Source: Methylobacterium brachythecii
Lineage (GTDB): Bacteria; Pseudomonadota; Alphaproteobacteria; Rhizobiales; Beijerinckiaceae
NCBI RefSeq assembly: GCF_014196345.1
Contig: NZ_JACIDN010000009.1
Coordinates: 124,001-188,000, forward strand
Reading direction: 5' to 3'
Length of the DNA: 64,000 nucleotides
The number at the start of each line of letters is the position of its first letter. The stretch's first letter is position 1. The translations under genes and the position numbers were made by a program. The notes under the pieces were generated by a model, which was not told the DNA's origin, did no database searches, and saw only the letters and a list, made by a program, of their open reading frames with translations. Shown piece after piece: positions 1 to 9,279 of the stretch.

Positions 1-383
1 CCGCCCTGGTGGCGGCCCTTCTGCTCGGCGAGCCGCTGCTTGAGCGTCTCGAACAGCTTGTCCCAGCCGAGGGCCTTCAACTCGGCCTTCTCGTCGTCGG
101 TGAGATACTTCTCGGCGAGCTTGCGCAGCCACTCCTCCGGAATCGCCGCCGGCTCCACGGCGTCGCCCACCGTCTCCAAGCCTTTGAAAACCTGGCCGAA
201 AACCCGGTCGAATCGGTCGAGGTTGCGCTCGTCCTTCACGAGGGCGGTGCGCGCAAGGACGTAGAAGTCTTCGACCCGCTTGTGGGGAAGATCTCGCCCG
301 AGAGCCTCGATCAGAGTCAGGTGCTCGCGCAGCGAGACCGGAACCTTGGCTTCCCTCAATGCGGTGAAGAGGTTGAGCAGCAT
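1..383 (-). CDS. CoxE-like VWA-domain protein, N-terminal part (runs off left edge)
   Basis: About 127 codons are visible; the rest lies left of the window. The protein begins MLLNLFTALREAKV and continues with segments such as VSLREHLTLIEAL, FYVLARTALVKDERN and FDRVFGQVFKGLE. These match the N-terminal region of the CoxE-like family, whose von Willebrand A domain comes later and is not visible here. In this family the protein usually works with a MoxR-type AAA ATPase in metal-centre insertion or complex maturation. A MoxR gene is present in the window at 6755-7606, but on the other strand. The ATG at 383 is chosen; an in-frame GTG 15 bases further upstream is possible, and neither has a clear ribosome binding site. 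Confidence 0.8.
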   Translation of the reverse strand, partial: MLLNLFTALREAKVPVSLREHLTLIEALGRDLPHKRVEDFYVLARTALVKDERNLDRFDRVFGQVFKGLETVGDAVEPAAIPEEWLRKLAEKYLTDDEKAELKALGWDKLFETLKQRLAEQKGRHQG

Positions 384-505
384 CGAGGCGCACGTCACCC
401 GAGCCGGAGGCACGGGTCAAGGGCAGCCCGGAACGGTCACGCTTGCGTGAGCGAACCCTGAGCAATTGTCGTGACTTGGCTAACGAATTCGCAAGCCTGG
501 CGGCA

Positions 506-583
506 GAGTCATCGACTCACCTGTGGAAAGAATCGGAATCCGGTGGATATGTCGAGGGCATCGCTTTGGTGAGTCATCGACTC
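506..583. promoter_or_regulatory. Two identical palindromes inside a cluster of GANTC sites
   Basis: The 13-base palindrome GAGTCATCGACTC occurs twice, at 506-518 and 571-583. Each copy contains two GANTC sites, and two further GAATC sites lie at 530 and 536, giving six in 78 bases. GANTC is the target of the alphaproteobacterial cell-cycle methyltransferase CcrM. The cluster lies between the divergent CoxE-like gene and the gene at 656, so it may be an operator or a methylation-sensitive promoter. The function is inferred. Confidence 0.45.
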
Positions 584-655
584 CGTCACGAAGCTGACAA
601 TCAAGTCATTGAACACAAGTCCTGCGTTTCCGGACTTATCGACCGGATGGTTGAA

Positions 656-1069
656 ATGACCGTCGTCTTGCGTTCCTTGAGTGACTTCAAACGGTTTCTT
701 CGGAAGCCGGGAGCCACGATTCAAATCGTACACAACACGCTCATCGAGCGTCAGCCGACGCAGTTTCGCGAGGCCTATCGCCGCAAGGGGCTCTACGAGC
801 CGCGCACCGTGCGGGCCATGTCGAAGAAGGCGGCCGTGTTCGATGTGAAAGGCCACGACGAGACCGTCTGGCTCTACTGGGACAAGGGCACCCGCAAGTG
901 GCGTTTCCAAGGTGACACCGTGGCGGTGCCGCTCAACGCGGCCATGGGCGCGCCCGACGAGGTCGTCTATCGCTGCAGCCTGCCGGAAGAGGCGCCTCAG
1001 CCGGGTCCTCCCGCGCCCCGCGAGTCGCTCTTCGACGACGAGGACGGCGAAACGGACCGGGAGGACTGA
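656..1069 (+). CDS. Hypothetical protein, 137 aa
   Basis: I do not recognise a named family. The protein starts MTVVLRSLSDFKRFL and has a Trp-rich middle (VWLYWDKGTRKWRF) and an acidic tail ending DDEDGETDRED. It has no signal peptide or membrane segment. The reading frame stays open upstream to 443, but that part has AT-rich third positions and contains the paired palindromes at 506 and 571, so it looks like promoter DNA. The ATG at 656 is therefore preferred; an ATG at 647 is also possible. The gene is divergent from the CoxE-like gene and faces the glycosyltransferase gene at its 3' end. Confidence 0.6.
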   Translation: MTVVLRSLSDFKRFLRKPGATIQIVHNTLIERQPTQFREAYRRKGLYEPRTVRAMSKKAAVFDVKGHDETVWLYWDKGTRKWRFQGDTVAVPLNAAMGAPDEVVYRCSLPEEAPQPGPPAPRESLFDDEDGETDRED

Positions 1070-1126
1070 TCGCCCATTGGTGGACAACCGTGCTGTCTGT
1101 CTCGGCGTATTTTGCGAGCCCCCTGG

Positions 1127-2377
1127 CTAGTGGCGTCTCTCGGCAGCGGCAACGACGGTCAGCACCGCCTGTAGCTTGGCCGGATCCAACACGTAGTTTC
1201 CGTTCCAGCTCGGCACGTCGTCCACCGGGTCGCCGACCATGAACCCGAACGGCAACCCGCAGCGCGACGCGAGCGACCAGAATGCTGGCTGGACAGTCGC
1301 CGGACTGAACAGCTCGGCAACGGGTGTGCCGGGCTCGCAGAACAGCATGTTCGCGAGACCGGCGCCGTGCTCCGCGACGAGGCAGGATGCCGACCGCATG
1401 CGAGCGATCTGGTCGTGCAGGGGCATGTCGTCGAAATTCTCGATCACGAAGCCTGCCGACTCGATGAGCGGTCTGCACACGTCGAAGTTCTCGACCTGAC
1501 GGACCTGCGCGGAGCCGCGGTGAAGATAGATCCGACGCAGGTCCCCCCGATCCTCAATGGAGTGGCGCACGGCATGGGCGCTGCGGATGAGCCAGCCCGC
1601 TCGCGCCATGAGCGGGCTGACGTCGATGATGTCGATGCCGAAGGCGGCAGTCAGGTTCTCGAAGGTCACGACGCATCGTGGCTGCATTCGATAAATCCAC
1701 TCTTCCGAAATGCCGAGCAGATCGAGCGTTGCCTGATGAAAGGACCCAACGGAAAAGGGGGGCAGAACAAGCTTCAGGCCACGCCGATGCATGCGCAGCA
1801 GCATGAAGGTCACTAGCCGCGGCACGCATTCCTTCATCCAATGCGCGTAGTTCGGCCAAGTCGACGTGAACCCGACGAGAAACTCGCCGGCGATGACCTT
1901 CCGGAAGAAACGCAGATCGTTTCGGAAGCAGACGCTCACCTCGGACTGATACGACTCGAAGCCCTCGACATCCTTCCAGGGACAGAGATTCGTCGTGGTC
2001 TCCCTGACGATGCGCCCGCCCGTGAAGACGATTCCATCGATCCCGCAGACATGCCCGGTCCCGAGGTCGGCGCAACGGACGGGGAGCGGCCGGAACCGGC
2101 TGAAGCTCGGGTCTGCGAACCTGTCAGCGAAGGCCGCGAAAGCCGGATCGATCGCATCGGCAATCAGAAACGGCACGCGCGGCTCGTCCGAACCTGGCTC
2201 GATCAGGACAGGGCGGCGGTAGGTCCCTGACGCAAGCTCCTCCGTGAGGCTACCGGTGAGTGCCATGCCCTCGCGCCGGAACCAGTCCGGCGAGTTCGCG
2301 ACTCGCGCCGTCTTTGCTCCATGCTGCAGAGGTCGCCGTCCTATGGAGAGCCGGAGAGACCGCAGATCGAAGCGCAT
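1127..2377 (-). CDS. Glycosyltransferase family 61 protein
   Basis: This 416-aa protein has the hallmarks of the GT61 (DUF563) family: NYAHWMKECVPRL near the middle, a DLRRIYLHRG block, and the C-terminal donor-site motif EHGAGLANMLFCEPGTPVAEL. Family members transfer sugars onto glycans or polysaccharides in the cytoplasm. The acceptor cannot be told from the sequence. No signal peptide or membrane helix is evident. The ATG at 2377 gives the longest form; an internal ATG at 2266 (MALTGSLTEE) is an alternative because the first 37 residues are basic and not family-like. It lies 187 bases downstream of the antiporter gene on the same strand, which is too far to be sure of an operon. Confidence 0.85.
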   Translation of the reverse strand: MRFDLRSLRLSIGRRPLQHGAKTARVANSPDWFRREGMALTGSLTEELASGTYRRPVLIEPGSDEPRVPFLIADAIDPAFAAFADRFADPSFSRFRPLPVRCADLGTGHVCGIDGIVFTGGRIVRETTTNLCPWKDVEGFESYQSEVSVCFRNDLRFFRKVIAGEFLVGFTSTWPNYAHWMKECVPRLVTFMLLRMHRRGLKLVLPPFSVGSFHQATLDLLGISEEWIYRMQPRCVVTFENLTAAFGIDIIDVSPLMARAGWLIRSAHAVRHSIEDRGDLRRIYLHRGSAQVRQVENFDVCRPLIESAGFVIENFDDMPLHDQIARMRSASCLVAEHGAGLANMLFCEPGTPVAELFSPATVQPAFWSLASRCGLPFGFMVGDPVDDVPSWNGNYVLDPAKLQAVLTVVAAAERRH

Positions 2378-2564
2378 CGAACGTCCATGAACATATTTGG
2401 TTCGCCAAAGCCACGGTCGAGCCCATGGCCAGTTATGTTCTGCCGCGGGTCGTTATTGCGGCATGCGAAAGACCGTCCGGACGCTCGCCGCGTTGGATAT
2501 CGGGACACCGCCATGCCCCTCAAGAGGCACGACGGCGTGGTGGAAAATCGCCGAAGCATCGCTC

Positions 2565-4469
2565 TCAAGCGCTCGGCCGCGCGTTCGCAGCCTGGGTCTC
2601 TGGCTTGTCGGTCCTCGATACTTCACGCCCCTCTGCGGACTTCACATCCACCGTCTTGCCGATGGTGCGGCGTGCCCGGAACGCCGGCCGAGTCTCGGCC
2701 TCCTTGCGCTTGAGCATGATCCGGAACTCGTCGCGGCGCTCGTGGATCGAGGCGATGACGAGGCCCATCGGCACGCCGACATCGACCAGCACCGCCTCAG
2801 AGAGCTGCAGCGAGGCCTCGATGGTCTCGGGCACAGCGTCGTCGACGCCCATCTCGTAGAGCTCGGTGGCGTGGCGCGCATCGCGGGCGCGGGCGACGAT
2901 GGTAAGGTCCGGCCGCTCGGCGCGGGCCGCCTGCACCACCGCCTCGACCCGGTTCGGCGTGTCGAGGGTGACCACGAGGGCGCGGGCCGTGGCAATATCG
3001 CAGCGGCGCAGAAGCTCGGTGCTCGACGAATCCCCGAAATAGACCGGGTTGCCGAGGCGGCGCTGCTCGGCGACGCGCACGGGATCGGAATCGAGGGCGA
3101 TGTACGGGATCTTGTGGCGCTTGAGCATCTCGCCGACGAGGCGCCCGACGCGCCCGTAGCCCGCGACGATGACCCGGTCCTGCTGTGCATCCGGCGGCGG
3201 CTCGGCCCGTGCCCGGCCGAGCGCTGCCTTGTTGGTGCGGCGGCCGATGCGGCGCGCGAGCAGCGCCAAGGGCGGGATCGCGATCATGGTGACGGTGGTG
3301 ACGATGAGCGCCGTCTGGCCGAGGGCTTCGGGCAAAAGGCCGCCGACGATGGCGCCGCCGAGCAGGACGAAGGCGAACTCCCCGCCTGGGCCGAGCAGCA
3401 GCGCCGTCTCGAAGGCCACCGACCGCGGCAGCCGCATCATCCGCGCGCCGACGAGGATGATGAAGCCCTTCACGACGAGGAGAGCCAGGGCGAGGCCAAG
3501 GATCAGGACGGGTGCCGCGACGAGCTGAGCCGGATCGAGGCTCATGCCGACCGAGACGAAGAACACGCCGAGCAGCAGGCCCTTGAACGGGTCGATCGTC
3601 GCCTCGATGGCCCGGCGATACTCGGTCTCGGCGAGCAGCAGGCCGGCCACGAAGGCGCCGAGCGTCATCGAGAGGCCGCTGGAGGCCGCCGTGAGCGCCG
3701 TCGCGGCGATGACGAGCAGGCAGGCCGCCATGAACAACTCGGGGCTCTTGGTGCGGGCCACGAGCTGAAACAACGGGCGCAACGCCAGGCGGCCGGCGAT
3801 CACGATGACCACGAGCGCCACCGCCGCCTGGCCGAGCGCCAGTGCCAGCCCGACGCCGACATTGCCGCCATCGTTGCGCCCGAGCACCGCGATGGCGAAC
3901 AGGACGGGCGCGACCGCGAGGTCCTGGAACAGCAGCACCGCGAAGCTGGTGCGGCCAGAGGGCGTGTTGAGCCGCTTCTGCTCGGCGAGCACTGGCAGCA
4001 CCACGGCGGTCGAGGACAGGGCGAGGCCGATGCCAACAACGAGAGAGGCCGCCAGGGGCTGGCCGACCGCCATCAGGATGGCGGCGATCAGGCCGGCAGA
4101 GGCGATCACCTGGATCGAGCCGAGACCGAAGACCAGGCGGCGCAGGGTCCGCAGGCGCTCCCAGGACAGCTCGATCCCGATCATGAACATCAGGAAGATC
4201 ACGCCGAACTCAGCGAGATGCGAGATCTCCGCCCGATTGCCGATGGTCACTGGCCCGAGCCAGGGATGCGCCTCCGCGAGGCGGCCGAGCCCGTACGGCC
4301 CGAGCAGGGCGCCGGCGCCGATGAAGCCGAGCACCGGACTGATCCGCAGGCGATGGAACAGCGGCACCACCACGCCCGCCGTCACCAGGAAGATGATCGC
4401 TTCCTTGTAGGCGCCGAGATGCTCGGCCGTTGCGGCGACTTGAGCCCCGGCGGCGGTGGGATCGGTCAT
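2565..4469 (-). CDS. CPA2-family monovalent cation:proton antiporter (KefB/KefC-like)
   Basis: This 634-aa inner-membrane protein has about 12 hydrophobic segments over residues 20-400, including the family motifs GFIGAGALLGPYGLG, LFQDLAVAPVL and GEFAFVLLG. A cytoplasmic TrkA-N (RCK) domain begins near residue 431 with the Rossmann motif VIVAGYGRVGRLVG and continues with YFGDSSSTELL. CPA2 proteins exchange K+ or Na+ for protons, and the RCK domain gates them by NAD(H) or similar ligands. The Lys/His-rich C-terminal tail is unremarkable. KefB and KefC are glutathione-gated K+ efflux systems, but the ligand here is unknown and no KefF/KefG ancillary gene is nearby. Confidence 0.92.
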   Translation of the reverse strand: MTDPTAAGAQVAATAEHLGAYKEAIIFLVTAGVVVPLFHRLRISPVLGFIGAGALLGPYGLGRLAEAHPWLGPVTIGNRAEISHLAEFGVIFLMFMIGIELSWERLRTLRRLVFGLGSIQVIASAGLIAAILMAVGQPLAASLVVGIGLALSSTAVVLPVLAEQKRLNTPSGRTSFAVLLFQDLAVAPVLFAIAVLGRNDGGNVGVGLALALGQAAVALVVIVIAGRLALRPLFQLVARTKSPELFMAACLLVIAATALTAASSGLSMTLGAFVAGLLLAETEYRRAIEATIDPFKGLLLGVFFVSVGMSLDPAQLVAAPVLILGLALALLVVKGFIILVGARMMRLPRSVAFETALLLGPGGEFAFVLLGGAIVGGLLPEALGQTALIVTTVTMIAIPPLALLARRIGRRTNKAALGRARAEPPPDAQQDRVIVAGYGRVGRLVGEMLKRHKIPYIALDSDPVRVAEQRRLGNPVYFGDSSSTELLRRCDIATARALVVTLDTPNRVEAVVQAARAERPDLTIVARARDARHATELYEMGVDDAVPETIEASLQLSEAVLVDVGVPMGLVIASIHERRDEFRIMLKRKEAETRPAFRARRTIGKTVDVKSAEGREVSRTDKPETQAANARPSA

Positions 4470-4822
4470 CGGTGCGCTTGCTCAGCCTTCGCGAGGAGGA
4501 TGGACCGTCCGCAAGCAGGACGGATGCCCGCCATCATGGGGGTGCAAGCCCCGATGGGGCAACCGAAATTCGGCCGCGTGCGAAGATCTTCCTCGTATGG
4601 CCCAGCTTATGCTTATTTGAGGTGCCGCAGCGCACATCCACTGTGCGACCGAGGGGCGTTTTCCGTTCCGGACGGCGTGATCTGATGCAGGAAAACCACC
4701 GTCCACCGCTTCGTTCGCCTGCCCGACGGGCGGCACAACTTCGGCACAATAGCCGCATAACCAGCATGTTAACGAAGGCTTAAGGCCGCGCTTGGCGCGT
4801 CCTTTCGAGACCGAGTGACCGT
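4470..4822. other. Intergenic region with divergent promoters
   Basis: This 353-base gap lies between two divergent genes. Apart from the CtrA-type site at 4769-4783, I see no gene, hairpin terminator or repeat in it. It is relatively AT-rich from about 4580 to 4790, as expected for promoter DNA. Confidence 0.5.
4769..4783 (+). promoter_or_regulatory. Candidate CtrA-binding site
   Basis: TTAA-N7-TTAA is present exactly (TTAACGAAGGCTTAA), which is the consensus arrangement for the alphaproteobacterial cell-cycle regulator CtrA. It ends 40 bases before the ATG of the membrane-protein gene at 4823, a typical promoter position. Its role is inferred from the motif alone. Confidence 0.45.
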
Positions 4823-6037
4823 ATGCCGATCCTGCGGAAAGTCCCGCCGAACCGCGACGTCGCGCGCGAGAACCGCGAGTGGAAGCTCGACCGCCAGCGC
4901 TGGAAGCAGGCCCGCGACGTCGAACGCGGCTACCGCATCAAGTGGGGCTATGTCGGGATCGCGTATCTCGTCGAATTCATGGTGATCGGCGCCTCGCTGA
5001 TCGGCGCTTGGCTCTTCGCGGATTACTACAGCGATGGCGATCACCGCGCCTTCTACTTCATGCTGCTCGCACCGCTGGTCTACGCCGCGGTGGAGCTGTG
5101 CCGCGTGCCGCTCGGTATCCTGGCGAGGACCCAGCGCTCCTGGTTCGTCAAATGCCTCGCGATCGTGGGCATCATCTTCGCGGCCGGCGTGACCACAAAG
5201 TCGGTCTCGCAGCTCGGCGAGATGATGTTCCACCCGCGCCTGATGGATGCGGCCAAGGCCAAGACCGCCCTGAAGGACGCCCAATCCGACCGCGCCTCGA
5301 TCGATACCCGTATCGCGGCAGCTGACGCTCGCGTGACGCAGTACACGACCGAACTGGAGCAGATCGAGAAGCGTGCGGCGGACAATTCCTCGCAGCTCGC
5401 CGGCCTGCCGGCTCAGCGCTGCGAGCGCATCTCCGGCACCAACAGCAAGGGCCGCGCCTATTCGAACCTGAAATGCGTCGCCGACCCGCGCGTCGCCACG
5501 CTCAACGCCGCCGTCACCAAGGCCGGCGCCGATCGCGGCGCGGTGACCAAGGATCTCGAAGCGGCACGGCAGGCTCGGTCTCAGCTCGACCGTGGCGCGG
5601 CCGACCGCAAGGTCGCCGACACGGAGCAGTCCTACCGCAATGCCGTGAATCGCTCGCAGCTGCATTCCTTCACCGCGATGGTCTACGGCGTCGACCCGAT
5701 CGAGGTGACCGACGCGCAGGTGCACGCCTTCCTGCGCATCTTCGTGTTCGTGCCGGCGCTGTGCGCCGCCTTCGCCTCAACGATCCTGGCGCTCTCCGCG
5801 GTCTCCGTCCGCCGCACCTTCATGGACGAGGACGACCTCGGCGCCGACGTCGCCACCGAGGCGACGCCCTACCTGATCGACCACCTGACCGGCGCGCTGA
5901 AGGAGCATCCCGAGCTGCTCCAGCCCAGGCCACCCGCACAGCAGCCGGCCGCCGCATCGGTTATCCCGATCGACCGGCGTCAGCCGCCGATCACCCAGTC
6001 CAACAACCCGGCCTCTGGCGTCGGAGCCACGGCATGA
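4823..6037 (+). CDS. Membrane protein with periplasmic coiled coil, unknown function
   Basis: This 404-aa protein has a basic N-terminus and three hydrophobic segments at roughly residues 44-70, 78-100 and 108-128. A long charged, coiled-coil-like stretch follows (about 140-290, with AAKAKTALKDAQ and TTELEQIEKRAAD). A fourth membrane segment lies near 308-332 and is followed by a Pro/Gln-rich cytoplasmic tail. Two Cys residues in the coiled region (QRCERI, LKCVAD) could form a disulfide. I do not recognise a named family. The stop codon overlaps the next start (ATGA), so the two genes are translationally coupled, and a MoxR gene follows. A CtrA-type site lies just upstream. Confidence 0.8.
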   Translation: MPILRKVPPNRDVARENREWKLDRQRWKQARDVERGYRIKWGYVGIAYLVEFMVIGASLIGAWLFADYYSDGDHRAFYFMLLAPLVYAAVELCRVPLGILARTQRSWFVKCLAIVGIIFAAGVTTKSVSQLGEMMFHPRLMDAAKAKTALKDAQSDRASIDTRIAAADARVTQYTTELEQIEKRAADNSSQLAGLPAQRCERISGTNSKGRAYSNLKCVADPRVATLNAAVTKAGADRGAVTKDLEAARQARSQLDRGAADRKVADTEQSYRNAVNRSQLHSFTAMVYGVDPIEVTDAQVHAFLRIFVFVPALCAAFASTILALSAVSVRRTFMDEDDLGADVATEATPYLIDHLTGALKEHPELLQPRPPAQQPAAASVIPIDRRQPPITQSNNPASGVGATA

Positions 6038-6672
6038 GCATCCATACGCCCGGCACCCACGAGAACATCGTTCTCGCCCAGAACGTGAACGGCCGCCTCA
6101 GGGCGGAATCGCGGATCATCTTCGCGAAGGCCTTCCTCTACCGGGCGCTCGGGGCAGGGGCCTTCATCCTGCTCGCGGGTGCTGGCATCGGCGCGGCCTC
6201 CTACGGCTACGCCTACATGAACCAGTTCGACTCGGCGGCCGAGAAGATCGCGAGCGCGATGCAGACGGCGCTCTCCGACGTCACGCTCAAGACCAAGGGC
6301 GAGGTCACGCTGACCGACAACGTGCTGAAGCTTGAGCAGCCGGTCGTGGCCTCCAAGCCCGACATCGCCTCGGTCGTCGCCAAGCAGGCCAAGGGAGAGG
6401 ACGGCAACGCCGCCGTGCGCACCACCTTCACCGTGTTCAAGACGGTGCCCTATCTCGACGGTAACATCGTCAGCGGCTGGACCTTCAAGGGTGACGAGAA
6501 GACACCCGAGGGCCAGTACTGCTACTTCACGCACCCGCAGAAATTCGGCTCCGACGTGATGGTGCAGGTCAACATCGCGGTGAACAAGCAGATCGCGCCA
6601 CAGACCAGCTCCGAGATGAACCTGCAGCAGCTCGCCAAGAGCTGCATCTGGTTCGATCCGAGCAAGGTGTGA
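6034..6672 (+). CDS. Membrane-anchored protein of unknown function
   Basis: This 212-aa protein has one membrane segment near residues 35-58 (ALGAGAFILLAGAGIGAASYG), followed by a mostly extracytoplasmic domain with two Cys residues (GQYCYFTH, KSCIWFD). The start overlaps the stop of the previous gene by four bases, so the two are probably made together and may form a complex. No named domain is recognised. The gene ends 82 bases before the MoxR-type ATPase gene on the same strand, so a three-gene operon is likely. Confidence 0.8.
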   Translation: MSIHTPGTHENIVLAQNVNGRLRAESRIIFAKAFLYRALGAGAFILLAGAGIGAASYGYAYMNQFDSAAEKIASAMQTALSDVTLKTKGEVTLTDNVLKLEQPVVASKPDIASVVAKQAKGEDGNAAVRTTFTVFKTVPYLDGNIVSGWTFKGDEKTPEGQYCYFTHPQKFGSDVMVQVNIAVNKQIAPQTSSEMNLQQLAKSCIWFDPSKV

Positions 6673-6754
6673 GCTTTCACGAGCGATCCCCGAGGCTTGC
6701 AGGGCGCCGGCTGGACACGTAGGCCGGGCTGACCGTCCACGACAGCGAGCCTCC

Positions 6755-7606
<852 letters not shown>

Positions 7607-7633
7607 GGCGACCGAAGCACGCGCAGGCGGTCG

Positions 7634-8197
7634 TCAGGCGACTGGCTGAGCGGAGTGCTTGCGCATCTCGGCCACCGTCAGCCAGACCGCCGAGACGAGG
7701 AAATAGAAGGCGCCGAAGGCCGCGTAGGGCGCGACATCTGTGATGCCGGGCATATCGGGGCCGGCGGCACGCTTGATGAAGAACGCGCCCGCGAGCGCAG
7801 ACTGCGCTCCGCTGAGGACCATCGCCCATTGGGCCCCTGCGCCCCAGCGCCGGCTACCGGTCGCAAGCTGTGACAGACCCGAGAGAGTCGCCCAGGCACC
7901 GAACACCGCGAGTACGGCGTTGGGGCTCCGACCGAGGGCGATGGCGACCGCGATCGCCGTGATGACGCTGACGATCGCGTTGACCGTCTGGCTTGGGTTG
8001 GCCCTCAGGCCGCCGCTGCGTCGCGCGTCGATGAGATTGGCGAACGCGTCCCATGCGGGATAGGCGATCAGGAGGACCGACGCGATCGCAGGGCCGCTCT
8101 TGCCCACGGTGAAGCCGGCGAGAACCCAGGCGGCGGCGATGCCGGCGCGGGTGAAGTAGTAGGAGCGAAGCCAGTTTGGCGAGGCGACCGTATTCAT
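7634..8197 (-). CDS. Integral membrane protein, DUF308-like
   Basis: This 187-aa protein is almost entirely hydrophobic, with about six membrane segments (for example AAWVLAGFTVG, VNAIVSVITAIAVAIALG and YAAFGAFYFLVSAVWLTV). The layout resembles the small DUF308/HdeD-like membrane proteins, but no diagnostic motif confirms this. The ATG at 8197 was chosen because upstream codons in the frame look non-coding. The gene is divergent from the AraC regulator at 8364, which may control it. Confidence 0.75.
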   Translation of the reverse strand: MNTVASPNWLRSYYFTRAGIAAAWVLAGFTVGKSGPAIASVLLIAYPAWDAFANLIDARRSGGLRANPSQTVNAIVSVITAIAVAIALGRSPNAVLAVFGAWATLSGLSQLATGSRRWGAGAQWAMVLSGAQSALAGAFFIKRAAGPDMPGITDVAPYAAFGAFYFLVSAVWLTVAEMRKHSAQPVA

Positions 8198-8363
8198 CGA
8201 AATGTCCTCTGCGCGCACGAGCGCCGAGACCGACGATCGGTCCGAGCGTCGCGCTAGGGGGATGGTCGAGCGACCGGGTCGCTCACGAGGAAAGGCGCCT
8301 GTTTTCAAGCGACTGGGCGTCTTTACGGATCGCCAAATTACCTGTGGGAAGCCCGGATCAGCC

Positions 8364-9257
8364 ATGATCGAAAGGCTGGAAAACTTGACCGATCCTCCGG
8401 AAGACGGGACCCGCGCCGCGACCTCCGTCGACCTGCTGTCACACGTCCTGGCCCAGATTCGGCTCACCGGAGACGGCGTCTCGTCCGAAACCCTCCCCGA
8501 GGGCGGCCGGCTGAACCTGGATACGGACGCCGCCTATGCCTTCGTGGTCACCCAGGGCGCGTTGCATGGCACAGCTCCTGACGAGGCGGTCGAGGCAGGC
8601 GATCTCGTCCTGATCCCGAACGGTATCGGCGCGACGTCCTTCGTCGCGTCACAGCCCGCGCAGATCGTCGTCTGCCGGTTCCGGTTCGATCCCTACACCT
8701 TGCGCAGCATGATCGCCGCGCTGCCCCGGCGCATCCATATCCGGCGCGACGAAGGAGCCGGATGGCTCGACGGCATCGTCCACTTCCTGATGATCGAGAC
8801 GACGGACACCCAGCCCGGCGCGGCCCTGATGATCTCGCGGATCATCGACGTGCTGGTCATCCGCACGCTCCGCACCTGGGTGCAACGCGGTCAGTCCTCC
8901 GGGTGGCTGGGTGGATTGTCGGATGTGCGCATCGCGCGCGCGCTCAAGGCGATCCACCAGGAGCCGATGCAGCCCTGGAGCGTCGAGGCGCTCGCCGACC
9001 TGGCCGGCATGTCCCGTTCGAGTTTCGCCGGTCGCTTCACCCAGCTCGTAGGCCTCTCGCCCCTGCGCTACCAGAACGCGTGGCGGCTCACGATCGCTCA
9101 GGATCTGCTCTCGCGACGAGGCGCGCGCGTCGGAGAGATCGCGCACCGCGTCGGCTATGAATCGGAGGCCGCCTTCAGCCGCGCCTACAAGGCGCTGTTC
9201 GGCCATTCGCCCCGCGACGAAGCTGCGCAGAGCCTAAGAACGGAGGCGAACGACTGA
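8364..9257 (+). CDS. AraC-family transcriptional regulator with cupin sensor domain
   Basis: This 297-aa protein has an N-terminal cupin-like sensor region (about residues 1-150, with LIPNGIGATSFVAS and IVVCRFRFDPYTLR). A C-terminal AraC helix-turn-helix pair follows from about residue 190: SVEALADLAGMSRSSFAGRF is the first helix-turn-helix, and VGEIAHRVGYESEAAFSRA is the second and ends in the family pattern. Regulators of this subgroup usually control a neighbouring gene. The obvious candidate is the divergent membrane-protein gene, with 166 bases of shared upstream DNA. The ATG at 8364 is preferred over upstream in-frame starts, which would overlap that promoter region. Confidence 0.9.
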   Translation: MIERLENLTDPPEDGTRAATSVDLLSHVLAQIRLTGDGVSSETLPEGGRLNLDTDAAYAFVVTQGALHGTAPDEAVEAGDLVLIPNGIGATSFVASQPAQIVVCRFRFDPYTLRSMIAALPRRIHIRRDEGAGWLDGIVHFLMIETTDTQPGAALMISRIIDVLVIRTLRTWVQRGQSSGWLGGLSDVRIARALKAIHQEPMQPWSVEALADLAGMSRSSFAGRFTQLVGLSPLRYQNAWRLTIAQDLLSRRGARVGEIAHRVGYESEAAFSRAYKALFGHSPRDEAAQSLRTEAND

Positions 9258-9279
9258 CCGGCGGGTCGTCGTCACGAGC

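Noticed and set aside
443..655. N-terminal extension of the gene at 656
   Set aside because: Third positions are AT-rich and the stretch contains two palindromic GANTC sites, so it is more likely promoter DNA than coding sequence.
2397..4685. A 762-codon open frame on the + strand
   Set aside because: It is antisense to the well-supported CPA2 antiporter gene. Its product is a low-complexity string of Arg, Glu, Gln, His and Asp, the usual shadow of a high-GC membrane-protein gene.
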